Assembly (NCBI GenBank): GCA_023410575.1
Contig: JAEYPP010000001.1
Coordinates: forward strand, 36,322-100,321
Source of the DNA: Bacillota bacterium
GTDB taxonomy: Bacteria > Bacillota > Clostridia > Lachnospirales > Lachnospiraceae
Direction of reading: 5' to 3'
DNA length: 64,000 nt
Below the pieces are notes generated by a model. The model saw only the letters and a program-made list of their open reading frames with translations, had not been told where the DNA came from and did not search any database. This document shows positions 52,582 through 61,187 of the stretch, piece by piece (positions within the stretch are counted from its first letter, which is position 1; each line of letters opens with the position of its first letter). A program made the translations under genes and the position numbers.

Positions 52582-53553
52582 ATGAATAAAACAGTCATTA
52601 CAATTAAGAATTATGCATTATCGGTAATTGTACCGTTATTGATGATAACTCTGTTACTGATAGTTTCACCCGAAACGCGATCAATTGGTGCAGTAGCTTC
52701 CCTGCTTCGGCAGGGATTCGCACCAGCTGTACTCGGATGGGGCGTTCTTTTCAACATGAAAGTTGGCAACTGGGATTTTTCCATTGGGGCAAGATTTGTA
52801 CTTGCCACAATTCTTGCAGGAAATCTTGCAATGGATCTAAATCTTGGGGTTTTTGGAATGGTAGTCCTTGTTATAATAATTTCTTTACTACTAGGAGTTA
52901 CTGTAGGACTTGTATATAAGTTCTTAAGAATCCCCTCTCTTATAGCATCTATTGGTATCTGTCTGATATTTGAGAGTATTACAAGAATCGTTTATGGAGG
53001 TGCAGGAGTTCATGTAACATCGCAATTCATGGTACTTGGAAAAGCACCATTTGATCTTATTACGTTTGCAATATGTTTTGCAGTAGCAGTATTCTTCTAC
53101 TATAAGAGAAAACTAGGGTACAATGTCCGTGCAGTAGGAAGTAATCCAACAGTTGCAGAGACAAATGGCATCAATGTCATTAATACAAAGACATTAGCTC
53201 TCATCATTTCAGGACTTTTTGCAGGTCTTTACTGCATACTTATTCTTAATAAGTCAGGTGTATGTTCTGCAGTATCAGGAACACTTGGAAGTGCATCAAC
53301 TGTATTTGATGCAATGATGTGTGTACTTATAGGTATGGCAATCTGCGGTAAAGGTAACATTGTATTTTCAATTTACTGTGGAGCTCTTATTACTCAGATT
53401 CTGAAGATGGGAATGATGGCTATAGGACTTCCAACTACATACAATAAGGTTGTAATTGCAGTTTTTGTAGTAATCTTCATGGTATCATCTTCAAAAACTG
53501 TAGAGATTAAGAGGTTTATGGAAAGATTCCACCGTAAATCGAAAGTAGATTAA
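52582..53553 (+). CDS. Sugar ABC transporter permease, RbsC type, permease 2
   Basis: The 323-residue protein has about nine membrane segments and the motif GYNVRAVGSNPTVAETNGIN near residue 180, followed by FDAMMCVLIGMAICGKGNI. TTGAGGTG precedes the ATG at 52582; the upstream GTG in frame overlaps this ribosome site. It completes the transporter as its second membrane subunit. Separate permeases 1 and 2 are unusual compared with the single RbsC of ribose systems but are common in Lachnospiraceae. Confidence 0.92.
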   Translation: MNKTVITIKNYALSVIVPLLMITLLLIVSPETRSIGAVASLLRQGFAPAVLGWGVLFNMKVGNWDFSIGARFVLATILAGNLAMDLNLGVFGMVVLVIIISLLLGVTVGLVYKFLRIPSLIASIGICLIFESITRIVYGGAGVHVTSQFMVLGKAPFDLITFAICFAVAVFFYYKRKLGYNVRAVGSNPTVAETNGINVINTKTLALIISGLFAGLYCILILNKSGVCSAVSGTLGSASTVFDAMMCVLIGMAICGKGNIVFSIYCGALITQILKMGMMAIGLPTTYNKVVIAVFVVIFMVSSSKTVEIKRFMERFHRKSKVD

Positions 53554-53652
53554 AGCGAATATTTGATTATGTAATATTTATCAGGAGGAGAATCATTGTA
53601 ATATCTGTAGATATAAAAATGATAGGATAACTTACAGGGAAGGGAAGGATAA

Positions 53653-54054
53653 ATGAAGATAAGAATTCTATTTAGGACAGTTCAAAAGGTACTTCCTAAA
53701 AACAAGGAAAAACAAGCTGAGCTTGAATATAGAAGTGATCTTTCATGTGTAAGAATGGGAATACCTCTTCCAGTTAGAATGAGACCATTTACTGGAAATA
53801 TGGAAGATAATATAAGAATTGCAGAAAGAGAATACAAATCCATTTCTGATTTTACAAGACTTCATGTTCAGTGGTTAGAAGATGAGGAATGCCAACAGAT
53901 TGCAAAAGAATGGGAAGACTGTTATGAATGGCAGAGACAGGAGATTCTGTATGTAGATGATAGTAATGATCCAATAATTCCTTGGATACAGATGGCTGCA
54001 GAACAGGGTAAAACTATACGTTATACAGTTAATCCTAATTATACAATGCCATAA
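53653..54054 (+). CDS. Small protein of unknown function, island paralog pair member 1
   Basis: The 133-residue protein is not recognised. It has no signal peptide. It shares with the next gene the motif (R/M)GxPLPxRxRxFxGxxxx(N/Q)xRxxERxY, then a WLEDEECQQIAKEW helix and an EILYVDD end. The strand-helix spacing and the R-E-I-L ending recall dimeric alpha/beta barrel proteins of the ABM/NIPSNAP kind, but this is a guess. GGGAAGGGAAGG precedes the ATG. It sits between the transporter and the ROK kinase. Confidence 0.72.
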   Translation: MKIRILFRTVQKVLPKNKEKQAELEYRSDLSCVRMGIPLPVRMRPFTGNMEDNIRIAEREYKSISDFTRLHVQWLEDEECQQIAKEWEDCYEWQRQEILYVDDSNDPIIPWIQMAAEQGKTIRYTVNPNYTMP

Positions 54055-54084
54055 GCTTATCAATAAGGAAGGGGATTTATAGAT

Positions 54085-54459
54085 ATGAGATTTGTATACA
54101 GACAGACACAAAATATTCCGTTCGAGAAATGGTTACAGGAACTTGAACTTGAACGTAAGACAGATGAGGAAGAGGCAAGACTTGGTCATCCCCTTCCAAG
54201 AAGATACAGATATTTCTCGGGAATAGAGAACTCACAAACTAGAGTTCATGAGAGAATATACGATGATTTTGAAGCATTTGGGAAACTATTCGAAGGTTGG
54301 GCTGATGATGAAATATGCCAAAAACTGGAGGTTGAAAGACATAATTTCTATAATTGGGAAAGAGAAGAACTTCTCTATGTTGACGACCCAATTGACGTTG
54401 AAGAACTTAAAAAAGAATTGATTGCACAAGGCAAGGAAATATCTGAAATTTATAGATAA
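54085..54459 (+). CDS. Small protein of unknown function, island paralog pair member 2
   Basis: The 124-residue protein is a diverged paralog of the previous gene: RLGHPLPRRYRYFSG, RVHERIYDDFEAFGKLFEGW, DDEICQKLEVERHNFYNWER and EELLYVDDPID align in order. AAGGAAGGGG precedes the ATG. Two such genes side by side suggest a heterodimer or a duplicated ligand-handling protein. It is cytoplasmic. The gene is 30 bases after member 1 and 56 before the kinase gene. Function unknown. Confidence 0.72.
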   Translation: MRFVYRQTQNIPFEKWLQELELERKTDEEEARLGHPLPRRYRYFSGIENSQTRVHERIYDDFEAFGKLFEGWADDEICQKLEVERHNFYNWEREELLYVDDPIDVEELKKELIAQGKEISEIYR

Positions 54460-54515
54460 TAAATAAGAAAATAATTTGGATTTAATATATATAAAACTAG
54501 AAAAGGAGGTTAAGA

Positions 54516-55496
54516 ATGAAAGTATTAGCACTTGATTTTGGTGGAAGCTCGGTAAAATATGGAGTAGTTGATGAGAATGCAACAATCACCAACAATGGTA
54601 AATTTCCTGCACCACTTGATTCAATAGAACAGTTAACTGACGCAGTTAAAGAAATATATGAAGAATATAAAGATGATGTTGCTGGCATAGGAATTAGTTT
54701 CCCAGGCAATATAAATCCTGAGACAGGATTTCTCTATGAAGGTGGCGTATATATGAAGCTGTACGAGAAGAGTGTAAAAGAGTTAATTCAAGCAAACTGT
54801 AAATGTCCTGTCGAAATAGAAAATGATGGCAAGTGTGCTGCACTTTCTGAAGCATGGAAAGGTTCACTTAAGGATGTTAAGGATGGTATTGTTCTTATTC
54901 TTGGATCTGGAATTGCAGGTGGCATAATTAAAGATCACAAGGTCCACAGTGGAAAAGGATTTAATGCTGGAGAATTTTCTTACACTATAACTAATCCAGG
55001 TGATGCCAGTATTACATCCTGTGCATATTTTGCTTCTGCTGCACTTGGAATTACATACAAGTTATGCAAGATGAAGAATCTTGATTTTGCAGTACAGGAT
55101 TCAGCACCTACACTTGAATATATGGACAAGATATTTGGTGATAAGTTCCCTAAGGAAGAGGATAGACTTAAACAAATTAAGGTTGACGGCAAACAGTTCT
55201 TTAAATGGGTACAAGAGGGGGATTCTGATGCAGTAAAAGTTTACAAGGATTTTGTTACAGCACTTGCTACTCTTATTTTTAATGCACAGATATGCTATGC
55301 ACCAGAAAGAATAGTGATTGGTGGTGGACTAAGCCTTGCAGACCAGATAATACCTGATATTCAGAAAGAAGTTGACAGATATTATAAGGGATTCAATCTC
55401 AGTGATCGATTCAGAGCAGAAATTGTACGTTCAACATACCTTAATGAGTCTAATCTTTATGGTGCCACATATAATTTCATGATTCGAAATTCATAA
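54516..55496 (+). CDS. ROK family sugar kinase, probably beta-glucoside kinase
   Basis: The 326-residue protein has the ROK phosphate-1 motif LDFGGSSVKYGVVDE at the N-terminus, the IENDGKCAALSE motif near residue 103 and the LILGSGIAGGII phosphate-2 loop near residue 127. The usual ROK zinc cluster CxCGxxGC is missing, and GEFSY stands in place of the GEIGH-type motif, as in BglK-like beta-glucoside kinases. With the GH1 phospho-beta-glucosidase 13 bases downstream, it most likely phosphorylates an imported beta-glucoside at C6. AAAAGGAGG precedes the ATG. Confidence 0.88.
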   Translation: MKVLALDFGGSSVKYGVVDENATITNNGKFPAPLDSIEQLTDAVKEIYEEYKDDVAGIGISFPGNINPETGFLYEGGVYMKLYEKSVKELIQANCKCPVEIENDGKCAALSEAWKGSLKDVKDGIVLILGSGIAGGIIKDHKVHSGKGFNAGEFSYTITNPGDASITSCAYFASAALGITYKLCKMKNLDFAVQDSAPTLEYMDKIFGDKFPKEEDRLKQIKVDGKQFFKWVQEGDSDAVKVYKDFVTALATLIFNAQICYAPERIVIGGGLSLADQIIPDIQKEVDRYYKGFNLSDRFRAEIVRSTYLNESNLYGATYNFMIRNS

Positions 55497-55509
55497 AGGA
55501 GGGACAACT

Positions 55510-56910
55510 ATGTTTCCAAAAAACTTTTTGTGGGGTGGTGCTACTGCTGCCAACCAAATCGAGGGCGCTTATCTTGAAGATGGTAAGGGTCTTTCCATAC
55601 AGGATATTCTTCCACACGGTGTTGCAGGTCCTAGAACAGATGAACCAACTTCTGACAACATGAAGCTCATAGGCATTGATTTTTATCACAGATATGCTGA
55701 AGATATTAAACTTTTTGCTGAAATGGGATTTAAAGTATACCGTATGTCAATTGCGTGGTCAAGAATTTTTCCTAATGGTGATGATGTACAGCCGAATGAG
55801 CTGGGACTGGCATTTTACGATAAGGTTTTTGATGAATGTCATAAATATGGAATTGAACCTTTGGTTACTCTTTCCCATTATGAAACACCTTTAAATATAG
55901 CTAAGAAGTATGACGGTTTCAGAAACAGAAAGACAGTTGATTTATATGTAAGATATGCAGAGACTGTTTTCAGAAGATATTGTGGCAAGGTAAAATACTG
56001 GTTAACATTTAATGAAATTAATACAATTCTATCGGAACCATTTATGAGTGGTGGTATCTGGACAGAGAAGAGTCAGCTTACTCTTGGAGACAAGCTTCAG
56101 GCAATACATCATGAACTTGTTGCATCTGCTGCAGCAACAAAGGTTGCACATGAGATTAATCCAGAGAACAAAGTAGGATGTATGGTTCTTGCGCTTCCAA
56201 CATATCCATTGACTTCAAATCCTTCGGATGTTATAAAGGCAATGCAGAACAATCATAATAACCTGTTATTTACAGATGTTCAGGTAAGAGGATCTTATCC
56301 ATCATATGCAAAAAGATGGTACAAAGAAAACAACATTGAGATTCAGATGGAACCTGGAGATGAAGTGTTGCTTAAAAATTCAGTAGATTTTGTATCGTTC
56401 AGTTATTACTGGAGCTTATGCGCTTCTGCTGATCCAAATAAAGTAAAGTCGATGTATTTCTCTGATGCAGTTCCTAACCCATATCTTAAATCAACTGACT
56501 GGGGATGGCAAATAGATCCGCAAGGACTCAGATATATTCTTAACGAATTTTATGAAAGATACCAGAAGCCATTATTTATTGCAGAAAATGGACTTGGTGC
56601 AGTAGATGAACTTGTCAAGGATTCTGAAAACAACTATACAGTTAATGATGATTACCGAATAGACTTTCTGAAACAACATCTCCTTCAAGTAGAAGAAGCT
56701 ATAGAGGATGGTGTAGATATTATGGGATACACATCATGGGGCTGTATTGATCTAGTAAGTGCATCCACAGCAGAACTAAAAAAACGTTATGGGTATATAT
56801 ATGTAGACCGTAATGATGATGGAACAGGTACTCTTAACCGTTATCGCAAAAAGAGTTTCTATTGGTACAAAAAGGTGATTGAGTCTAATGGAGAAAGTCT
56901 TCATGACTAA
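55510..56910 (+). CDS. Glycoside hydrolase family 1, 6-phospho-beta-glucosidase
   Basis: The 466-residue protein has the GH1 start FPKNFLWGGATAANQIEGAY, acid/base Glu169 (LTFNEIN) and nucleophile Glu359 (IAENGLG). The segment LVSASTAELKKRYGYIYVD near residue 418 is the phosphate-binding loop that marks enzymes for 6-phosphoglucosides. It releases glucose-6-phosphate and an aglycone or second sugar in the cytoplasm. AAAGGAGGGAC precedes the ATG. Preceding ROK kinase and transporter form the rest of the pathway. Confidence 0.94.
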   Translation: MFPKNFLWGGATAANQIEGAYLEDGKGLSIQDILPHGVAGPRTDEPTSDNMKLIGIDFYHRYAEDIKLFAEMGFKVYRMSIAWSRIFPNGDDVQPNELGLAFYDKVFDECHKYGIEPLVTLSHYETPLNIAKKYDGFRNRKTVDLYVRYAETVFRRYCGKVKYWLTFNEINTILSEPFMSGGIWTEKSQLTLGDKLQAIHHELVASAAATKVAHEINPENKVGCMVLALPTYPLTSNPSDVIKAMQNNHNNLLFTDVQVRGSYPSYAKRWYKENNIEIQMEPGDEVLLKNSVDFVSFSYYWSLCASADPNKVKSMYFSDAVPNPYLKSTDWGWQIDPQGLRYILNEFYERYQKPLFIAENGLGAVDELVKDSENNYTVNDDYRIDFLKQHLLQVEEAIEDGVDIMGYTSWGCIDLVSASTAELKKRYGYIYVDRNDDGTGTLNRYRKKSFYWYKKVIESNGESLHD

Positions 56911-56919
56911 GAAATATAA

Positions 56920-56955
56920 TGGGAAGAACCTGAGGCTGGTTATGATAAAGAATAA
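56920..56955 (+). pseudogene. 3' remnant of a VOC gene after the GH1 gene
   Basis: Eleven codons and a stop read WEEPEAGYDKE, one residue different from the end of the VOC gene that follows (WDEPEAGYDKE). It begins only nine bases after the GH1 stop and has no start. It shows that a VOC gene once stood here and was replaced or cut, probably during duplication or insertion of the sugar genes. Confidence 0.75.
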
Positions 56956-56987
56956 ATTACAATATAATTACTGAAAGGATGATAAGA

Positions 56988-57515
56988 ATGAAAGTAGAAA
57001 AGACAAACACGTATCCATATCGTGCACCAAAGAAGTATCCAAAGAAGAGCTTACATGGAAGACCACGTTTTTTACTTATATCATATAATGATTTTAAACG
57101 TTTCCAGAACTTCTATGTAAATGTATTTGGCTGGGACATGTTCGAACTTCCAGAAGCAGCTGGAGGAGCAAAAAAAGGAAGCTCTAATCCATCACTTCTT
57201 ATCGCAACAGGACCAAGTTATGAAACATGGGAAGGACTTAATCCAGGACATATGAATTGTATTGGAACATATGTAGAAGGACCAGTTCCAAAGCCAACAC
57301 TTATGGCAGAGATACACATGGATAGACCAGTAGCAGATACTGTAAAAGAGATGGTTGAAAACGGTGCAACATTAGTCGGAGACATTCCGCAAGAATCAGA
57401 CGGTTGGGTAAGCCAGGCATTTATTAAAGACCCATCAGGTAATGATTATAAATTGTGGAAATGCCCAGATTCTAGGACATGGGATGAACCAGAGGCAGGA
57501 TACGATAAAGAATAA
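56988..57515 (+). CDS. VOC superfamily protein (COG3324-like), island paralog 3
   Basis: The 175-residue protein shares the island VOC layout: APKKYPKKSLHGRPRFLLIS, FQNFYVNVFGWDMFELPEAA, LLIATGPSYETWEGLNPGHMN, a second module EIHMDRPVADTVKEMVENGA and KDPSGNDYKLWKCPDSRTWD. It is clearly more diverged from paralogs 1 and 2 than these are from each other, and lacks their DDSKQ insert. GAAAGGATG precedes the ATG at 56988. A rubredoxin-VOC gene follows 24 bases later, repeating the order seen at 47-48.8 kb. Confidence 0.85.
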   Translation: MKVEKTNTYPYRAPKKYPKKSLHGRPRFLLISYNDFKRFQNFYVNVFGWDMFELPEAAGGAKKGSSNPSLLIATGPSYETWEGLNPGHMNCIGTYVEGPVPKPTLMAEIHMDRPVADTVKEMVENGATLVGDIPQESDGWVSQAFIKDPSGNDYKLWKCPDSRTWDEPEAGYDKE

Positions 57516-57539
57516 TACCCATTAGAAGGAGAAAATATA

Positions 57540-58220
57540 ATGAAGAAGATATATACATGTTATGTATGCGGTTTTCCATTTGCATTAGAAGATGATCAGG
57601 TTCCAGATCTTTGTCCATCATGCAATTCATCAAAGGATAATTATCTTGTTGAGCCTTGGAATGGTAGCATTGAGAAGAGAAGAATTCATGTTGATTTTCC
57701 AAAGCCAGATCCTAATTGGAATCCGTATAATATTTCATATCATCATCCAAAGCAATTCCCTGCTCATACAAGACACGGTAGAGTAAGAAGATTTGTTCTT
57801 CCTTATGATGAAGACAAACTAGAAGAAACACGTAAATTTTATAAAGATGTTATGGACTGGGATATGTATGATACGGAGCATTCAGATCCAACACATCCCC
57901 TTATATTCTGTGCAACAGGTCCTGGTAATGCTAACTGGGAGCCTAAATTCCCTTCATTTGGATATGGATACTTAAGAGCCAGAGGCGATGATGAAACAGG
58001 CGCGGATCCAAGATATGTTGTTGAGGTTGATAATATTGAAGATACACTAAAGAAAGTTGTTGAATTCGGTGGAGAGGTTCTTAAAGAAAGATTTACAGTT
58101 GAAGGAAATGATTATGCTGTAATAAAAGATAGTGAAGGAAATGCAATGTACATCTGGGAAACACCAGCTAATGTTACATGGGATGAACCAGAGAGCCAGA
58201 ATATCTCATTTAGAAATTAA
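57540..58220 (+). CDS. Rubredoxin-like knuckle fused to a VOC domain, copy 2
   Basis: The 226-residue protein repeats the architecture of the gene at 48163, with cysteines at exactly the same places (7, 10, 25, 28), EPWNGSIEKRRIHVDFP after the knuckle and a VOC domain with RRFVLPYDEDKLEETRKFYK, MDWDMYDTEHSD, FCATGPGNANWEPK and IKDSEGNAMYIWE. Unlike copy 1 it ends in TWDEPESQNISFRN, echoing the tail of the short VOC proteins. GAAGGAGAAAATATA precedes the ATG. It is the last intact gene of the island. Confidence 0.82.
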   Translation: MKKIYTCYVCGFPFALEDDQVPDLCPSCNSSKDNYLVEPWNGSIEKRRIHVDFPKPDPNWNPYNISYHHPKQFPAHTRHGRVRRFVLPYDEDKLEETRKFYKDVMDWDMYDTEHSDPTHPLIFCATGPGNANWEPKFPSFGYGYLRARGDDETGADPRYVVEVDNIEDTLKKVVEFGGEVLKERFTVEGNDYAVIKDSEGNAMYIWETPANVTWDEPESQNISFRN

Positions 58221-58335
58221 TAGAGATGACGACTTTTGGTCTTTGAGCAACACTTCTCAATAAAGATAAGCAGATTGGAAAGGGAAAACAGTTATTAACA
58301 AATAACTTAAGTACTAAGTACATAAATTAAATATG

Positions 58336-58427
58336 GACAAGCACAATCCCCCTTGAATTCGATATACTATGTAATATCAATGTATGAATTCAAGGGGGAT
58401 TTCAATGAAAAAACGCATCATTGCTTT
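58336..58427 (+). repeat. 92 bp perfect direct repeat, right copy
   Basis: Identical to 45793-45884, in the same orientation and 12543 bases away. It includes the 16 bp stem hairpin (58345-58360 with 58386-58401) and the first 23 bases of the NMT1/THI5-like gene. Confidence 0.9.
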
Positions 58428-58839
58428 ATTCATTGTATCACTTATGATATTTTGTATTTGCGGCTGCAAGAAAAGTAGTAAATTAATTGAAGTTGATTTG
58501 ACGGAAGTCGCTCACTCTATCTTTTACGCTCCAATGTATGTTGCAATAGAAGAAGGTTACTTTGAAGAGGAAGGATTACAGATTAATCTAGTTAATGGTC
58601 TTGGTGCAGATAAAACGATGACAGCAGTTCTAAGTGGTAATGCAGATATCGGTTTTATGGGATCGGAAGCCTCGATCTACGTATATAACGAAGGTGAAAA
58701 AGACTATGTGGTTAACTTTGCTCAGTTGACCCAGCGTGCAGGTAACTTCTTAGTAGCAAGAGATAAAACAATTGAGGGTGAATTTGACTGGGATTTATTA
58801 AAGAATAAGACTGTAATTGGTGGACGTATTGGTGATTGA
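58405..58839 (+). pseudogene. Truncated NMT1/THI5-like ABC substrate-binding lipoprotein
   Basis: The frame of 144 residues has a lipoprotein signal (ICGC) and the start of an NMT1/THI5 or nitrate/sulfonate-type binding protein: AHSIFYAPMYVAIEEGYFEEEGL, then VLSGNADIGFMGSEASIYVYN. It stops after TVIGGRIGD, where full proteins of this family run on for about 190 residues. No continuation is seen in other frames downstream. It could still be expressed as a short lipoprotein, but a broken gene is more likely. Its 5' end is duplicated at the left edge of the island. Confidence 0.75.
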
Positions 58840-58887
58840 CATTAACTAATGTAAAAAATGTGTTTAGTTTTAAACAAATTATATGGA

Positions 58888-58928
58888 CAGAACAAGCCAC
58901 CGGCTCACTTAGCCGGTGGCTTGTTCTG
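58888..58928. terminator. Perfect 18 bp hairpin between the truncated lipoprotein gene and the LysR gene
   Basis: CAGAACAAGCCACCGGCT (58888-58905) and its complement (58911-58928) enclose a five base loop. There is no long T run on either side, but the position between convergent genes fits a terminator. Confidence 0.65.
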
Positions 58929-58986
58929 ACATAAAAGATAATGTTGTAGTAGTGCAAGTGATAATGATATCTTTATTCAACATATT

Positions 58987-59913
58987 TCAATATAATGTTC
59001 TAAACATATTTCGCAGACTATCCTGGAGAATATTGGCGGCCTCGGATAGGATGATACCTGGGCGACGAACCAGAGCATAATCTCGGTAGACTGGTGATGA
59101 AAGCTTATAATAACAGGGGGTTACGGTAGGGTCTTTGATGGTGCCAATCAATATTTTAGGAATGAAGCCTACACCCAATCCAGAGGCAATCATCATATGT
59201 ACTGTTTCCCAATTCATTGTTTCACATATTATATTGGGGTGAAACCCCGCCTCTTCGCAAAGTCTTAATCCAATCGTGGTAAATTTTTGCACCTTTTTAA
59301 GTCCTATGAAGGATTCATTTTTCATAAGTGAGAGATCAATGGTGGGATAATTTCCATCCTTTATTGCATTGGAAGGATAACTGATGTTAACAGAGTGATT
59401 CCTGTAAATAGCAAGAAAGATTTCTTCGTGATAAATTGTTTCATACTCTAGTAGGTCATTCTTGGGATAAAGGGGGAGAGTGCAGAAGTCCAGTTCCCCT
59501 TTAATAAGTTTATCTTCTAGGTTAACTGAAAACTCTTCGACAATGTCTACATTAATCTGTGGATATTGACGAAGGAAGTTCGGTAGAATATGAGGAAGAT
59601 AATGCTGGCTGTAGAACGGAGATATTCCCATATGAACAGTATCTTTTTCCATTACATTTAACATCATTACCTCATGACGCATAGCTTCATAAAAGTGTAC
59701 TATTTGTCTTGAATATAACAGAAAAGCTTTGCCTGCCGGTGTGAGCTCCGTTGTGTGGCCTTGTCTTGTAAATAAGGATGCACCAATTTCCTCTTCCATT
59801 TTTTTGATTTGCTGGCTCAGTGCAGATTGACTGATATACAGCGCATCAGCAGCGGCAGAGAGGGTCGGCATCTGAGATATGGTGATAAAATATTGAAAAC
59901 ATCGGATATTCAT
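58987..59913 (-). CDS. LysR family transcriptional regulator
   Basis: The 308-residue protein has an N-terminal winged helix-turn-helix (MPTLSAAADALYISQSALSQ and IKKMEEEIGASLFTR) and a LysR ligand-binding domain (HMGISPFYSQHYLPHILPNF, GLGVGFIPKIL). AGGAGG lies six bases before the ATG at 59913; the in-frame TTG at 59919 is not favoured. It is divergent from the TAXI TRAP operon and most likely controls it in response to the transported compound. Confidence 0.93.
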   Translation of the reverse strand: MNIRCFQYFITISQMPTLSAAADALYISQSALSQQIKKMEEEIGASLFTRQGHTTELTPAGKAFLLYSRQIVHFYEAMRHEVMMLNVMEKDTVHMGISPFYSQHYLPHILPNFLRQYPQINVDIVEEFSVNLEDKLIKGELDFCTLPLYPKNDLLEYETIYHEEIFLAIYRNHSVNISYPSNAIKDGNYPTIDLSLMKNESFIGLKKVQKFTTIGLRLCEEAGFHPNIICETMNWETVHMMIASGLGVGFIPKILIGTIKDPTVTPCYYKLSSPVYRDYALVRRPGIILSEAANILQDSLRNMFRTLY

Positions 59914-59930
59914 AGACAACCTCCTCGAAT

Positions 59931-59945
59931 ATAAGTTTTTCTTAT
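59931..59945. promoter_or_regulatory. Candidate LysR-type binding box
   Basis: ATAAG-N5-CTTAT is a perfect interrupted palindrome that fits the T-N11-A rule of LysR regulators. It lies 18 bases before the lysR start and ahead of the divergent TRAP operon. A second, wider pair TTATCCA / TGGATAA stands at about 60011-60052. Confidence 0.5.
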
Positions 59946-60089
59946 GAATTTATTCTATAATGATATTGGACATAATGCAATACTCTAGTATAAAATGATT
60001 AAAAAGTAAGTTATCCAAATGGTTTTATTAGATATAATTACTAAATGGATAATTTATTTTAAAAAAATACTGAAGAAAGAGGGAATTTT

Positions 60090-61112
60090 ATGAAAAAGAC
60101 AATTGCTAGCTTACTAATTATCTCTATGGTATCGGGTTTGTTCACAGGCTGTGGTAAGAGCAGTACTCCTGATGCTAACACTGACAAGGTTGAAACCCGT
60201 TACTTGACTCTGTCTGCTGTTGCAGCCAGTTCCGGTCTGTTCCCTTATTGTGTTGCTTTAGGGAATGTTCTGAGCAAACTACCTGAACTGGACATTACTG
60301 TTGCTGAGTCTGGTGGTAATGTTGCCAACACTCAGGAACTACGTATTGGAGAAGTTTCAATTGCAAACTCTATTTCCAATACTGACTACGAAAGCTATAC
60401 TGGTACTGGATCTACTTTCACTGATCAGCCTTTCACGGATGTCCGTATTCTCTGGTATTACGAGTCTACTCCTATTCAGGTGTTTGTAGCTGAGGATACC
60501 GGTATAGACTCCTTGTCCGATTTGGATGGTCAGGACTTCAATCCTGGTGGTACCGGCACTGCTGCTTCTGTTGTAATGCATGATGCACTGGATACTCTGA
60601 ACATCCACCCAAAATACTTTGAAGCTGCACAGTCTGACGCTGGCGACGCCTATTCAAACCGTCAGATTGTTGGTTCTGTTAAGACCGGCTCAGCTCCTGA
60701 CAGTTACATTGTTCAGGCCCACACCAATCGTCCTGTTAAGCTAATCAACTTCACTGACGAAGAATTGACAACCGTTCTGGCTGCTATCCCATCCGTTACC
60801 ACTGGGACTGTTCCTGCTGGTGCATATGAGGGAATAGACTATGAGATTCAGACATTGTGTACATATCAAGGTATCCAGGTTGACATGAGTTTTTCTCAGG
60901 AGCTGGTTTACAAGATGTGGAAGGCTATGTGGGAAGATTATGATGAAATATGGAAGACCGCATACGTTAACGGCGCTAACAACAACATTCCTGAAATGAC
61001 TTTACAGGCTGCAAAGACTCCTCTTCACGCCGGTACTGTTCAGTACCTGACAGAACTGGGTTACGAGGTTCCAGCTGAACTCATTCCTGAGGAGTACGTT
61101 CCTGTCCCATAA
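60090..61112 (+). CDS. TRAP transporter substrate-binding lipoprotein, TAXI family
   Basis: The 340-residue protein has a lipoprotein signal (FTGC, Cys21) and the TAXI fold pattern: LSAVAASSGLFPYCVALGNV, TVAESGGNVANTQELRIGEV, and a GGTGTAASVVMHDALDTLNI stretch. TAXI binding proteins work with fused DctQM permeases, as here. AAAGAGGGA precedes the ATG. Base use differs from the neighbours: many CTG, GCT and GGT codons in an otherwise AT-rich window, which suggests transfer. Substrate unknown. Confidence 0.9.
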   Translation: MKKTIASLLIISMVSGLFTGCGKSSTPDANTDKVETRYLTLSAVAASSGLFPYCVALGNVLSKLPELDITVAESGGNVANTQELRIGEVSIANSISNTDYESYTGTGSTFTDQPFTDVRILWYYESTPIQVFVAEDTGIDSLSDLDGQDFNPGGTGTAASVVMHDALDTLNIHPKYFEAAQSDAGDAYSNRQIVGSVKTGSAPDSYIVQAHTNRPVKLINFTDEELTTVLAAIPSVTTGTVPAGAYEGIDYEIQTLCTYQGIQVDMSFSQELVYKMWKAMWEDYDEIWKTAYVNGANNNIPEMTLQAAKTPLHAGTVQYLTELGYEVPAELIPEEYVPVP

Positions 61113-61187
61113 AAACTTAGAGAATAATCTGATTTAGTGTATTGTGGACGCGTCCTACATTCACCATGAGAGAAATTGGAGGTTACT

